A stretch of 64,000 bases of DNA from Drosophila miranda. Its lineage: Eukaryota > Arthropoda > Insecta > Diptera > Drosophilidae. The stretch spans positions 6,680,001-6,744,000 of the forward strand of contig NC_046673.1 in assembly GCF_003369915.1 (NCBI RefSeq), read 5' to 3'. This document shows positions 44,711 to 55,890 of the stretch, piece after piece. Below the pieces are notes generated by a model, which had not been told where the DNA came from, searched no databases, and was given only the letters and a program-made list of their open reading frames with translations. The position numbers were made by a program, and so were the translations under genes. Within the stretch, counting starts at the first letter, position 1. Each line of letters starts with the position of its first letter.

Positions 44711-46620
44711 TCTGATAGAACATTGGGATTCTCACTGATTCTGATTTTCAGACAATAAATACGTACGTATGTGCACTAATTGAAGAAAGTAATTCGAATT
44801 ACTGTGCTATTTGTTCACTTTTCACTTCTTTTTGGATTGGTCTTCGGCAGAATCCACGCACGCGTTGCTTTTTTCAGGGAGGCTGCGAACCATACAGTTC
44901 GAAATTACTACTGAAAATACAGGCGAACTTAGGCGTTTTATTGTAACTTATTTCTAGCTTCACAATTTTTACACAGAACACTCACTGAACTGACTATTAA
45001 TTGCCAGATTTGTTGACAATATCTGAACAAATGTTTGGCCTATTCCGTGACAAAGCCGGCGAAAACGATATATTTTCTGTCCCCGCATTGGCAGCACTGG
45101 CTTTGTAAAGGTTACCTTTGCGGCTTCCTAGCTTCATTTTTTAGCACCAGGAGTTTCGTTACTTTTGTCGCTTTCTGTGTAGTTGGAATCAAACACATGT
45201 TCTTCAGGGAAAAGAAAAGTTCGCTGATGATGAACAGTGGTTAAGTTGAGTGGTTACTATTTGAATGAATACAATTTTATGGGCGGCTTGTTATTTTCAA
45301 AATAAAGGCATGTAACCGCCGGATTTCATCAGACTATCGCACAAAAGTACCGATGTTCGCAGCTTCCTGTACATCGATAAGTAGAATCAAAAGTCGCGGA
45401 TATATTTGATCTTACGTCCTGAGCCAACAGAAAAATAGTATCGACTCGGCCAAATCTGAGAAAAATATTCATGTTAATATGTTCGCCCAGCCAAAAAATA
45501 TCAGACATATAAGTCGATATATATCAAAAAATTTATATATCAATACATATTTAACAACCATCCCTAGAATACTGAACTCTACCTGCGGTGACCGCTCTCA
45601 AATCATTTATTCCAATGGATTGGATCTAAATCCTTTTCGCTCATTCACTTTCAAACAATTTCTATTTGGCGCACACCACTTGCATCCAATCGATAGTATT
45701 GATGGTCGAATTGCTTTCTTCGAAACGGTTATTGGCTCTTTTTGCGCTCTCATTAAATCATTTAAGGTTCTCTTTTTCGCTCTATTTGAATCGAGTATGA
45801 ATCGGTAGCAACCGGTCCCAACCATTGAAAATTCAAATTCAAGAGCTGAAGCTGCTTTAAAATGAACCAGTCTTGTGGGAAAATGATTCGTCAATCGGAT
45901 TAAAGTTTCTGGGCAAGGCTGAGGGTTCTAGTTAGCTAGTAACATTACCCGAAATATCAAAAACGAGAAATATTTATGAGGGACCTATCGATAAGTCCAC
46001 GTTCCGCCATTTTGACGCGTCCATCGCTACTGCGCAGCTGCAGCGCCGACTGCAGGCTGCTTTTCCTATAAAAAGGCCGACAAGAGCTGTTTTCTCATAC
46101 ATATATGTATGTATATATTTTTTTCCTAATACTGGCACTGTTTCTATTGACTAAACTGAATCTTCTTCAGATGTCTTTCAATTAAAAATGTATTAAATTT
46201 GCATGGGAAAAAAAAAACATGAATTGCGAATGGCATGTTTTTTCGATGAAAAAAAAAAATGTTCTACCGATTTTTTTGTTCAACATATTTTCACAAAAAG
46301 TTGCGGAGGTGCTGCGGAGGAGTTGCCTCCGTCGCAGATACGGTCGTGGCGGACGTCTATAATCAGGAGGTCTTTGTTTTTATATTGAGAAAATGCATGT
46401 GTAATCCTTAAGCTAGAAAGTTGTACATTGCGAATCTCGTGGATGAAACAAACGGTTTATTCTTCTGCGTACATATTCATAATTTGTTTGTTTTTCCTGA
46501 TTTCTGGAGGATTCGACTCATTCAACTTTAACAGTTGAGGCACGTCCACCGCGCCTTCATATAGATTTTAAAAAATGTATTTACGTTTTTTTTTTACTTT
46601 AACTTATTCAACTTTGACAG
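44711..46620. other. Gene-poor stretch of unit 1 with a promoter-like segment
   Basis: About 1.9 kb. At 45926-46000 there is a diverged piece of the promoter-like repeat (GCTAGTAACATTACCCGAAAT, AAAAACGAGAAATAT), then a DRE TATCGATA at 45987-45994 and a TATA box TATAAAAA at 46067-46074. These are laid out as a plus-strand promoter starting near 46100. The 109-codon frame at 45479-45808 is identical in all units but looks non-coding. Confidence 0.5.
46067..46074 (+). promoter_or_regulatory. TATA box, unit 1
   Basis: CCTATAAAAAGG lies ~75 bp after a DRE. It is repeated at 54229 and 62436. It may serve a transcript running into the RCC1 fragment. Confidence 0.5.
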
Positions 46621-47044
46621 CTCTTTGAGTTTGGTGGGGCAGCATTTCTGGTCAAAAGACCAGTCCAACGCCTTCCTCTTCGAGGAGGACGTGCGGCAGC
46701 TGGCCGTCGGCTGGACCCACAATGCGGCGCTGCTCCGCAACAACGAGATCCTCATGTGGGGCCGCAACTGCTACGGACAGCTGGGCACGGGCTCGATCAG
46801 CGAGCAGCAGGCGGTGCCCCAGCCACTGAGCCTCCGACTGCCCGACGGCCAGACGCCTGCTCGCGTGCACATGGGGGCAGAGCACGGCCTGCTGCGGACT
46901 ACAGCCGGCGAGATCTACACCTGGGGCTGGAACGAGCACGGAAACTGTGGCAACAACAGTACAGAGAATGTGTAAGAATCTCCCTTCTGCCAGTGGATTG
47001 GCTTTAAATTCAATTTTCGATCAATTTCCAGATGCAGCGCGTGA
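46621..47044 (+). pseudogene. RCC1-repeat gene fragment, unit 1
   Basis: An exon-like frame at 46621-46971 follows a TTTGACAG acceptor. It encodes about two RCC1 blades (VRQLAVGWTHNAALLRNNEI, LMWGRNCYGQLGTG, VHMGAEHGLLRTTAGEIYTW). A GTAAGA donor joins it to an exon from 47032. Proteins with seven such blades act as guanine-nucleotide exchange or ubiquitin-pathway adaptors. Here most blades are missing, so this is a 3' gene fragment. In this unit a 25-bp deletion in the last exon (compared with unit 3) brings TGA at 47042-47044, removing the conserved end GSGFCYAIS. Confidence 0.7.
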
Positions 47045-47690
47045 AGTTGGCCGGAGCTGGCTCGGGCTTCTGTTACGCCATTTCCGAGTCGTCTGTTAAT
47101 TAATTTTATAATAAATGTTAAAAATGCTTAAAAATACTAAACGGAATATCGAAATTAAGGTATTTGATGTCGGATCATGAGCAAAATTGTACGAATAATC
47201 AAACCCAAGCAGTTGGCGCTCTTTCTTCCATCGATAGTTGAAGAAACATCGATGTATCGATAGTAACAATGAAGTTTTTCAACCTTCAGCAGCTTTACTT
47301 GAACTCCGCGGAATTTTCGTTGCAAATACTATTTGCCATTTTTACAGTGAAAATAAAGTGCTTTGTTTTTCAAAAACTTAATCTTTTCCACAGAAAAAAG
47401 AAGGTAAATATGGTAAATGGTAGATTTTTATATATTTTAGTGGATGAATTTGAGGGCGCTTATGGTTTTTGAAGCCAACAAGTGCAAATTGCGATGGAGA
47501 AGTAGTAGACCACTCCGCATAAATAAAATAAATTTCCCATAAATCAATTTTTTTTGTGCAACCGATCGCCATAAACAAACGAACAGACGACTGGGATCCG
47601 ATTACTTCCATTTCGCTCGAAGCAGTGAAGGTTCTCGTTCAGCGGTGTTTCTTTCCAATAAACACTTTCATTTCTTTCTCGCACAAAAAG
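47045..47690. other. Spacer with a DRE cluster, unit 1
   Basis: Three ATCGAT-type sites (47231-47262: CATCGATAG, CATCGATG, TATCGATAG) stand just before ATGAAGTTTTTCAACC at 47269. That 60-70-codon frame (MKFFNLQQLYLNSAEFSLQI) is present in all units, but its end differs between units. It could be a promoter with a 5' exon. I cannot assign it. Confidence 0.4.
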
Positions 47691-48979
47691 ATGTCGGAGA
47701 ATAGCTTCAACTCAAAGTATTTGGACGATGACGATGAGGACGATGCGATTGCTGCCTCTGAGGGTGTGTACCAATGAATCCTCTAAACTAAATATAATCC
47801 ACGCGTTTGTCTCGCGCTTTAGGCAAAGTTTCGAGCCAGGTGGCCAAGCGCATCTGGCAGCCAACCATCGATGATACTACCCCTGGGGTCTGGGAGCCGC
47901 CCGAGAAGCCCCTGCCCCACGTGGAGGAGGATGCTCCGATGTGTGCCGAGGCCCTGGCGGAGGCTCTAGCGGTGAGCGAGACCGCCTCGGACTTTATACA
48001 CGAAGTGGAGCGCTCTCTCTACGGCGACAACAGCAAGGAGAACGGCTCCGCCCAGTACTTCAAGGCGGCCGAGAATTATTCGCTGTTTGGCGCCAACTAC
48101 ATGGGCTTGGAGGAGGACAAGAACAAAAAACCGCCGCCGGGCTTCGACCAAAGCTCCAGTCAGATTGCGGCTGGATCGGCCGGAGTATCCGGCCAAAGCT
48201 ACTCGGGGGTAAGTGGTGCTCTAGGCTTTCAATGAATTAGGAATCGATGATTCGTTGGCTAGAATATGCCCAATATGCCCTCCTTTTTAGCTGTTCTGAG
48301 GAAAACCCCAACTCTATCCGTATTTCAGGGACCCTCTTCATCCGGAATGGGCGGCATGGCAATGTCCCAGCAGCCGCAGCACAAGGCCGCGAATCAGCCA
48401 GGACCTGCAGCGCTGCTTCCACAGCAGCAGCAGCATCCGCGTCATCCTTCGCCAGCGACAGTGCCCAGGGTCATAGCCGAGGCAGCAGCTCTGGCTGGAG
48501 CTGGGGCTGGCATCGACATTGGCCTGCACGCCCATGGACATCTGCCCAGTGCCACGGAAATGGCCATCGGACACATTTACCAGGAGCTCATGGGCATGAA
48601 TTTCAATCAGGCCAATATACAGCAGCAGCAGCAGCAGCAACACCACCACCAGCAGCAGCAGCAGCACCACCACCAGCAGCAGCAGCAGCACCACCACCAG
48701 CAGCAGCAGCAGCAGGCGGCTCTCCAGCAGCAGCAGCAGGCGGCTCTGAAGCAGCAGGCGGCTCTGAAGCAGCAGGCGGCTCTCCTCTCCTACGGCCAAA
48801 AGGCCGTAACAGCAACTGGCATAGTCCCTGACCCACGCGACGTATGTTCTCAAAGCGGTGTTTCTTGCGTATCGTGCCCGGTTGCGTCGCCAGGTCCACT
48901 TCTGGGACAACTAGAGGACGGCCAGGACATTACACTCCACACCCACAGATTAGATGACATGGAGCGATCGAGTATTTGA
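47691..48979 (+). CDS. Gln/His-rich protein with PPPGF motif, unit 1 (likely 3'-truncated gene)
   Basis: Three exons: 47691-47763, 47823-48208 and 48329-48979, giving 369 aa. The start is acidic (MSENSFNSKYLDDDDEDDAI). Then come GKVSSQVAKRIWQPTIDDTTPGVW, SDFIHEVERSLYGD, PPPGFDQSS and VIAEAAALAGAGAG, followed by HIYQELMGMNFNQANI and a long Gln/His run (CAG/CAC). PPPGF-type motifs bind GYF domains (GIGYF, in 4EHP-linked mRNA repression), which suggests an mRNA-regulatory protein, but no family is recognised. A strong-looking donor (C|GTATGT) at ~48840 suggests that the parent gene continued into exons not present here. The last ~45 residues would then be read-through sequence. Confidence 0.65.
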
Positions 48980-49122
48980 ACTAGTTTAAAAATATTTTGT
49001 TTGTTTGTTTTGTCGAGTTTGTTGTCGTCTCCGCTGGGCTGATGGCCGACAGCATAGCAAGGCGTACTCTTAAACAGTCTTCAAAGTTATTTAGTTCTAC
49101 GACACACACATTGCGGTCCGCC

Positions 49123-49648
49123 TCAGCAGATGGATCCCTGTGCCTGTGCCCAGAATGTCGCGGCTCCGCGCGTACTGGAGTCCGATTCCACAGGAGGGCG
49201 AGGCATGAGTTCAATATCTTCTTGTTGCTGCAGAGCGCCTCCCGGCTGCTGGGTTTTTGCAATGATTAAAATGACCTTCATTCCCTGATGACAGACAGTC
49301 ACTGGAAAACGTTTCTCCAGCATCACTGCCGTGGTCTGTTGTACCTCAACCGTCGACATCTTCTGTTGAAGTGTTCTCCGCTTCTGAATGTTAGTGTATA
49401 GTTTCTGAAGGGCTGGGCTGGACTGGAACACCTATATCATGTTCGGCCTTGTCAGCCGATCCGTGCCAACGTCTTTGAAATCGTTGAGCGGTGAGAGCGG
49501 TGCTGTGTTGCAGATCCGCTTCGGACAGCCCCCCCACATCCACACCACCCACATCATGCTGTGTGGAGTGCCCTGAGGCCTGCGTTTCATTGACAAGAAG
49601 CGACCAGAGTGTGGGGCACGGCCGCAGATTCTGCAAGTGAAGATCAAC
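49123..49648 (-). pseudogene. Degenerate ZAD-like zinc-finger gene fragment, unit 1
   Basis: The minus-strand sequence starts IFTCRICGRAPHSGRFLSM, like the first Cys pair of a zinc-finger-associated domain (ZAD). In another frame it continues PKRICNTAPLSPLNDFKD, like the second Cys region. Downstream frames (TLQQKMSTVEVQQTT...) lack C2H2 fingers. The reading is split between frames, so it is a broken fragment. The family call is tentative. Confidence 0.4.
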
Positions 49649-50389
49649 TACAAAGGATTACTTACTTTGTCATTGCCATGAGAGGCGGAGGGAACAGCCA
49701 CCGTTGTGTTGATGTGATGTTCCACCAGTTCCACGGGTTGTTTTATGGGCAACGAGCCCAAGCAGATTGTGCGCTACAAGCGAGGATACCCTTTGGATAA
49801 AAAACACAGCCGCAACTGTGGCGGATCAGCTGAAATCGCTGCCAAACTGCAGCCATAGCGGTGGGATTCGTCAATTCGAGTATGTGGGAACGGGAGTTTA
49901 AAGTGTGACGGTGGTACTGTCCACCCGAAGTCGCTCCTGTCGTTTTCCGTACAAGTCCATGTTAAAAAAAAAAAATAAAAACTGTTTTTTTTTTTTATAA
50001 TAAATGAGCTTATATCATTTCTTTTCTTTTGTTCTTCATTCAAACGTAAGAAAATGCCGCCTTATTTCGTTTATTTTCAATGTACGCTCAGCCCATATGT
50101 GCATGCATAAGTGAGCGAGTAGGTACAAACAAAGTATTTAAGAAAAGAAATTTAAAATTTTTTTGTCGATTAATTTTTTACGATTTCAGCAAAGAAAATC
50201 AGCTATTTTTTTGCCTGTTATCGATTTCAGCTGAGAAAATCAGAAATATACCAAAATACCACTGTCGATAAATCCGATAGCAACTGCCTAGCATAATCAA
50301 TCAGGGTGACCGGTTTACCATTTTCAATGGTATATAAAAATCCAATAAAAGCAAGTATTTAGAGGAGGCCAGTTAAGTAGAAAATTGAT
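49649..50389. other. Unit end spacer, unit 1
   Basis: No gene is recognised. A plus-strand frame beginning MGNEPKQIVRYKRGYPLD is interrupted here but runs 73 codons in unit 2 (57939-58160). It may be a small exon remnant. Confidence 0.35.
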
Positions 50390-50575
50390 TCATCGATCGT
50401 TTAAAACTATGTGGGCATGGCTAAATGTTCTATATAGCTAGTAATATTCCACGGAATTTTAAAAACGAGGAATATGTAAAATAGAACATGAATTCGTCAG
50501 TACATTTACGGTATATTTTTCAAATGAGACGGTATATTTTGGTATATTTCTGAGGGTCAGACCAGAAAAGTCGAA
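50390..50575 (+). repeat. Promoter-like dispersed repeat at the unit 1/2 junction
   Basis: Homologous to the reverse strand of 14085-14240. It contains GGCTAAATGTTCTATATAGC, GAATTCGTCAGTACATTTAC, two GGTATATTT words and TGAGGGTCAGACC. It lies upstream of the truncated tan copy 2, so it could act as its promoter. Confidence 0.75.
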
Positions 50576-50712
50576 AAGTCCAGTAAAGAACGGTACTGCT
50601 GTTTGAAAAATTTCAGCTGTATATCTTATAAATAAAGAGATTAGCAGACGTACATGGTTATATTTTAATATATATATTTAATTTTGTTTTTAAAACGTTT
50701 ATCATATTTCAG

Positions 50713-51853
50713 CTCTTTCTGCTGCACCTTGACGACATCCTGCCGCAGGCGTTGAAGCTACAGCCGCGCAACAATAACCAGCCGACTGGCTGCTCCACAA
50801 TCATTGTCAACCAAAAGAATTGCGTAGGTAAAGCCTAGAGGAGCCCCAGAAGATTGCTTTAATACAGTGCAACGTCTCGTTTATAGCGACTGTTGGGTCA
50901 CACCGAGGATGCCCTGACGGAGACCCTCAATCATTACTATTTTGTTGACGCGCACATCATCAGCGACAAGCCGCAGGGCAAAATGTCAAGGAGGAGCACT
51001 TTATGTCCCTGTGCTATCCGGACACTTGCCCGGCTACACCATGATTCAGAATTATCATGGCCTGGTCTTCAGCATCAATACGATCAGTGCGGAGCTGTTG
51101 CGCAGTGGCAAGACACGTGAGTGTACTTCCCATTTCCCTTTCGATGGGATAAGAGACCTTTAATGAGGGTTGGCTTTAATGCTTTTTAGCGAGACACTTC
51201 TTGACACGAGCCCTGCTGGCCACCAGCAATGTGGACGATGCTTTTAGGGTGCTCAAGGACGCAGGTGTGGGAGCAGCCGATGCCTGCTCCATTAACTTTA
51301 CCTTCTTGGCGTGAGTATCAAAGGGACTTTGGTCAACGGTCAACAGTCTGCAGTTTTCTTGTTCCTTGATTTTACAGCGATCCCCGCCAGATGTTCTATA
51401 ATGTGGAGATGGCGCCTTCGCCAGACCGTAAGAATGAGTCGCTTTTGAACATCAAGGAGATACCCTTGGGCAATCATAACTACCATGTGAATCAGTGAGT
51501 ACCAGAGATCTACCAGTAGTCATTAGCGCAGCTTGAGTAATTCTCGATTCGATCCTAGATTCGATCGCATACGCCAGGATCAGGCCAACGCTCTGATGGT
51601 CGACTCCAGCGTATCGCGAATGCAGGCGTTCGGCACCTACAAGCCGCCATCGAGCGAGCAGGATGTGCGCCATATGCTGGGCGATGTCTCTGGGGAAATG
51701 TATTGCGTGTGGCGCGAGAACGGCAGCTGTGATGAGGTGGTCAAAACCATTGCCGTTGGCATTTTCGATCTCACCGCTAGGACCATGTCGCTCTATTCGG
51801 ACAATCCCAGTCAGACGGAGCCTCACTGCAGGTTGCCTCTGCTCTTCAAATAG
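50713..51853 (+). pseudogene. t: tan copy 2, exons 4-8 only, frameshifted
   Basis: Exons at 50713-50823, 50887-51116, 51190-51310, 51378-51494 and 51559-51853. Exons 1-3, including the start, are missing. The exon 4 acceptor is TTTCAG in place of TTTTAG, after a short deletion. Exon 5 has lost four bases (CAAATACAATG to CAAAATG) and one more in CTATGCCGG, shifting the frame. Exon 8 has the intact GAAATG and runs to the normal LPLLFK stop. It is not expected to give active enzyme, because the self-cleavage site lies near the new 5' end and the N-terminal chain is absent. Confidence 0.88.
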
Positions 51854-52092
51854 CTTTAATGCACACCCCCGCCTCCCCCTTTGTTGGACGCAGATTTTAC
51901 TCGTATGTTTAATAAACATAATCAAATGGCAGTTTGAGCTTGATCCAAAATTTTGTTGGGTCGTTAGCCAATCTAAAACCTCTCACTCTTCAAAATAAAA
52001 CTGTGAAATTTGAGTGAGCCAAGATGTTAGTACAGAGGGGCATGTGCATGTGGATAATTTCCCCACACATCCTTTGTGTGGTGTGATTCCAG

Positions 52093-52253
52093 GTGCCCAT
52101 CTACCTGGGGGCCATGGAGCCCCTGGTTAGCTGCAGCGAAGATGACAAAATGGGAATGTGCGGATCGTCGAGCTGGTCGACGCTGAGTTCTTCAAACGGA
52201 TTGTCGAGTGGGTTGCGGGGCTGGATGGTGGGGAATTTCTGTTGAATAAATAA
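52093..52253 (+). pseudogene. Nucleoside hydrolase-like 3' fragment, unit 2
   Basis: Identical in layout to 43931-44091: VPIYLGAMEPLVS, then, in another frame, NVRIVELVDAEFF. Confidence 0.5.
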
Positions 52254-52470
52254 TAATACGAGTAGTACCTAAAACAAATCCTTAAAGTGCACCAATATCG
52301 TTGCCTAGATTCTTCGTTTATTTGGCTCGTGTGTTAGGCTCGTGTGTTAATGTCGTGTTATTGAATATGCTATGTTTTGTTTACCGAGAGTTTGATATGT
52401 ATTACGTATCGTGTCCGAACAGGGGCAGTGCAGTGATCAAACTGCATAGCCAGGGCCCTTCTATGCTATG

Positions 52471-52872
52471 TCACTTGCATAGCTCGGCGAAGAAGCTCTC
52501 CAGGCCGCGCGCCTTCTCCCACTTGCCATCGATGAGTGCCTTCTGGTGGACCACCATCAGGGCGCGGATGCAGTCGACCATCAGGAGATCAAAGTCGTTG
52601 GAGAGGAGACTCACAATTTGGGCGTAGCTAGCTGTGGCCAGGCTGGGGGGCCGGGTCACACAGCCTATGAGAATGCGTAGCAGCTGCTCCTTGTGGTCGG
52701 GCAGGCAGTCGGTGAACAGCAGTTTCAGTCGACGGATGTGGAAAAAGTCGGCGACGAAATTGACTCCGTCTAGTTTAGCCATCAACTCGGCAATTAACTC
52801 AATACGGTCGTCGGGGGTGAGATCCTCACCGCGCCCAGCTTGCCACTTTCTCTTGCGATGATGACCGTTCAT
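52471..52872 (-). CDS. 133-aa protein of unknown family, unit 2
   Basis: Same protein as at 44309-44710, with no amino-acid change seen. Confidence 0.65.
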   Translation of the reverse strand: MNGHHRKRKWQAGRGEDLTPDDRIELIAELMAKLDGVNFVADFFHIRRLKLLFTDCLPDHKEQLLRILIGCVTRPPSLATASYAQIVSLLSNDFDLLMVDCIRALMVVHQKALIDGKWEKARGLESFFAELCK

Positions 52873-54782
52873 TCTGATAGAACATTGGGATTCTCACTGA
52901 TTCTGATTTTCAGACAATAAATACGTACGTATGTGCACTAATTGAAGAAAGTAATTCGAATTACTGTGCTATTTGTTCACTTTTCACTTCTTTTTGGATT
53001 GGTCTTCGGCAGAATCCACGCACGCGTTGCTTTTTTCAGGGAGGCTGCGAACCATACAGTTCGAAATTACTACTGAAAATACAGGCGAACTTAGGCGTTT
53101 TATTGTAACTTATTTCTAGCTTCACAATTTTTACACAGAACACTCACTGAACTGACTATTAATTGCCAGATTTGTTGACAATATCTGAACAAATGTTTGG
53201 CCTATTCCGTGACAAAGCCGGCGAAAACGATATATTTTCTGTCCCCGCATTGGCAGCACTGGCTTTGTAAAGGTTACCTTTGCGGCTTCCTAGCTTCATT
53301 TTTTAGCACCAGGAGTTTCGTTACTTTTGTCGCTTTCTGTGTAGTTGGAATCAAACACATGTTCTTCAGGGAAAAGAAAAGTTCGCTGATGATGAACAGT
53401 GGTTAAGTTGAGTGGTTACTATTTGAATGAATACAATTTTATGGGCGGCTTGTTATTTTCAAAATAAAGGCATGTAACCGCCGGATTTCATCAGACTATC
53501 GCACAAAAGTACCGATGTTCGCAGCTTCCTGTACATCGATAAGTAGAATCAAAAGTCGCGGATATATTTGATCTTACGTCCTGAGCCAACAGAAAAATAG
53601 TATCGACTCGGCCAAATCTGAGAAAAATATTCATGTTAATATGTTCGCCCAGCCAAAAAATATCAGACATATAAGTCGATATATATCAAAAAATTTATAT
53701 ATCAATACATATTTAACAACCATCCCTAGAATACTGAACTCTACCTGCGGTGACCGCTCTCAAATCATTTATTCCAATGGATTGGATCTAAATCCTTTTC
53801 GCTCATTCACTTTCAAACAATTTCTATTTGGCGCACACCACTTGCATCCAATCGATAGTATTGATGGTCGAATTGCTTTCTTCGAAACGGTTATTGGCTC
53901 TTTTTGCGCTCTCATTAAATCATTTAAGGTTCTCTTTTTCGCTCTATTTGAATCGAGTATGAATCGGTAGCAACCGGTCCCAACCATTGAAAATTCAAAT
54001 TCAAGAGCTGAAGCTGCTTTAAAATGAACCAGTCTTGTGGGAAAATGATTCGTCAATCGGATTAAAGTTTCTGGGCAAGGCTGAGGGTTCTAGTTAGCTA
54101 GTAACATTACCCGAAATATCAAAAACGAGAAATATTTATGAGGGACCTATCGATAAGTCCACGTTCCGCCATTTTGACGCGTCCATCGCTACTGCGCAGC
54201 TGCAGCGCCGACTGCAGGCTGCTTTTCCTATAAAAAGGCCGACAAGAGCTGTTTTCTCATACATATATGTATGTATATATTTTTTTCCTAATACTGGCAC
54301 TGTTTCTATTGACTAAACTGAATCTTCTTCAGATGTCTTTCAATTAAAAATGTATTAAATTTGCATGGGAAAAAAAAAAACATGAATTGCGAATGGCATG
54401 TTTTTTCGATGAAAAAAAAAATGTTCTACCGATTTTTTTGTTCAACATATTTTCACAAAAAGTTGCGGAGGTGCTGCGGAGGAGTTGCCTCCGTCGCAGA
54501 TACGGTCGTGGCGGACGTCTATAATCAGGAGGTCTTTGTTTTTATATTGAGAAAATGCATGTGTAATCCTTAAGCTAGAAAGTTGTACATTGCGAATCTC
54601 GTGGATGAAACAAACGGTTTATTCTTCTGCGTACATATTCATAATTTGTTTGTTTTTCCTGATTTCTGGAGGATTCGACTCATTCAACTTTAACAGTTGA
54701 GGCACGTCCACCGCGCCTTCATATAGATTTTAAAAAATGTATTTACGTTTTTTTTTTACTTTAACTTATTCAACTTTGACAG
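52873..54782. other. Gene-poor stretch of unit 2
   Basis: Copy of 44711-46620, with the DRE at ~54149 and TATAAAAA at 54229-54236. No convincing gene. Confidence 0.5.
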
Positions 54783-55269
54783 CTCTTTGAGTTTGGTGGG
54801 GCAGCATTTCTGGTCAAAAGACCAGTCCAACGCCTTCCTCTTCGAGGAGGACGTGCGGCAGCTGGCCGTCGGCTGGACCCACAATGCGGCGCTGCTCCGC
54901 AACAACGAGATCCTCATGTGGGGCCGCAACTGCTACGGACAGCTGGGCACGGGCTCGATCAGCGAGCAGCAGGCGGTGCCCCAGCCACTGAGCCTCCGAC
55001 TGCCCGACGGCCAGACGCCTGCTCGCGTGCACATGGGGGCAGAGCACGGCCTGCTGCGGACTACAGCCGGCGAGATCTACACCTGGGGCTGGAACGAGCA
55101 CGGAAACTGTGGCAACAACAGTACAGAGAATGTGTAAGAATCTCCCTTCTGCCAGTGGATTGGCTTTAAATTCAATTTTCGATCAATTTCCAGATGCAGT
55201 CAGCGCGTGAAGTTGGCCGGAGCTGGCTCGGGCTTCTGTTACGCCATTTCCGAGTCGTCTGTTAATTAA
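54783..55269 (+). pseudogene. RCC1-repeat gene fragment, unit 2
   Basis: Exons 54783-55133 and 55194-55269. At the place of the unit 1 deletion this copy has TCAG, so the loss is a multiple of three and the frame runs on through VCSQRVKLAGAGSGFCYAIS to the normal stop. The N-terminal blades are still missing. Confidence 0.7.
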
Positions 55270-55890
55270 TTTTATAATAAATGTTAAAAATGCTTAAAAA
55301 TACTAAACGGAATATCGAAATTAAGGTATTTGATGTCGGATCATGAGCAAAATTGTACGAATAATCAAACCCAAGCAGTTGGCGCTCTTTCTTCCATCGA
55401 TAGTTGAAGAAACATCGATGTATCGATAGTAACAATGAAGTTTTTCAACCTTCAGCAGCTTTACTTGAACTCCGCGGAATTTTCGTTGCAAATACTATTT
55501 GCCATTTTTACAGTGAAAATAAAGTGCTTTGTTTTTCAAAAACTTAATCTTTTCCACAGAAAAAAGAAGGTAAATATGGTAAATGGTAGATTTTTATATA
55601 TTTTATTCGAAATGTGCGGCTTGCCAGGCAATTAGTGGAATGAATTTGAGGGCGCTTTATGGTTTTTTGAAGCCAACAAGTGCAAAATTGCGATGGAGAA
55701 GTAGTCAGACCACTCCGCATAAATAAAATAAATTTCCCATAAATCAATTTTTTTTGTGCAACCGATCGCCATAAACAAACGAACAGACGACTGGGATCCG
55801 ATTACTTCCATTTCGCTCGAAGCAGTGAAGGTTCTCGTTCAGCGGTGTTTCTTTCCAATAAACACTTTCATTTCTTTCTCGCACAAAAAG
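55270..55890. other. Spacer with a DRE cluster, unit 2
   Basis: Copy of 47045-47690. It keeps 27 bp (TTCGAAATGTGCGGC...) that unit 1 lacks. Confidence 0.4.

Larger units (their letters stand above)
42449..50622 (+). repeat. Tandem array unit 1 (~8.2 kb)
   Basis: The unit runs from TATCTTATAAATAAAGAGATT before tan exon 4 to the same words at 50623. Contents in order: tan exons 4-8, nucleoside-hydrolase-like fragment, 133-aa ORF (minus), promoter-like sequence, RCC1 fragment, Gln/His-rich gene, ZAD-like fragment (minus), promoter-like repeat. Units differ by only a few changes per kb, so amplification is recent. Confidence 0.9.

Noticed and set aside
45479-45808. 109-codon open frame, identical in units 1 and 2 and nearly so in unit 3
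   Set aside because: AT-rich, composition and codon use unlike the real exons, no recognisable domain. Its conservation follows from the youth of the units.
48997-49269. Plus-strand 90-codon frame MFVCFVEFVVVSAGLM
   Set aside because: It overlaps the ZAD-like minus-strand fragment, and its end differs between units 1 and 2. Probably non-coding.
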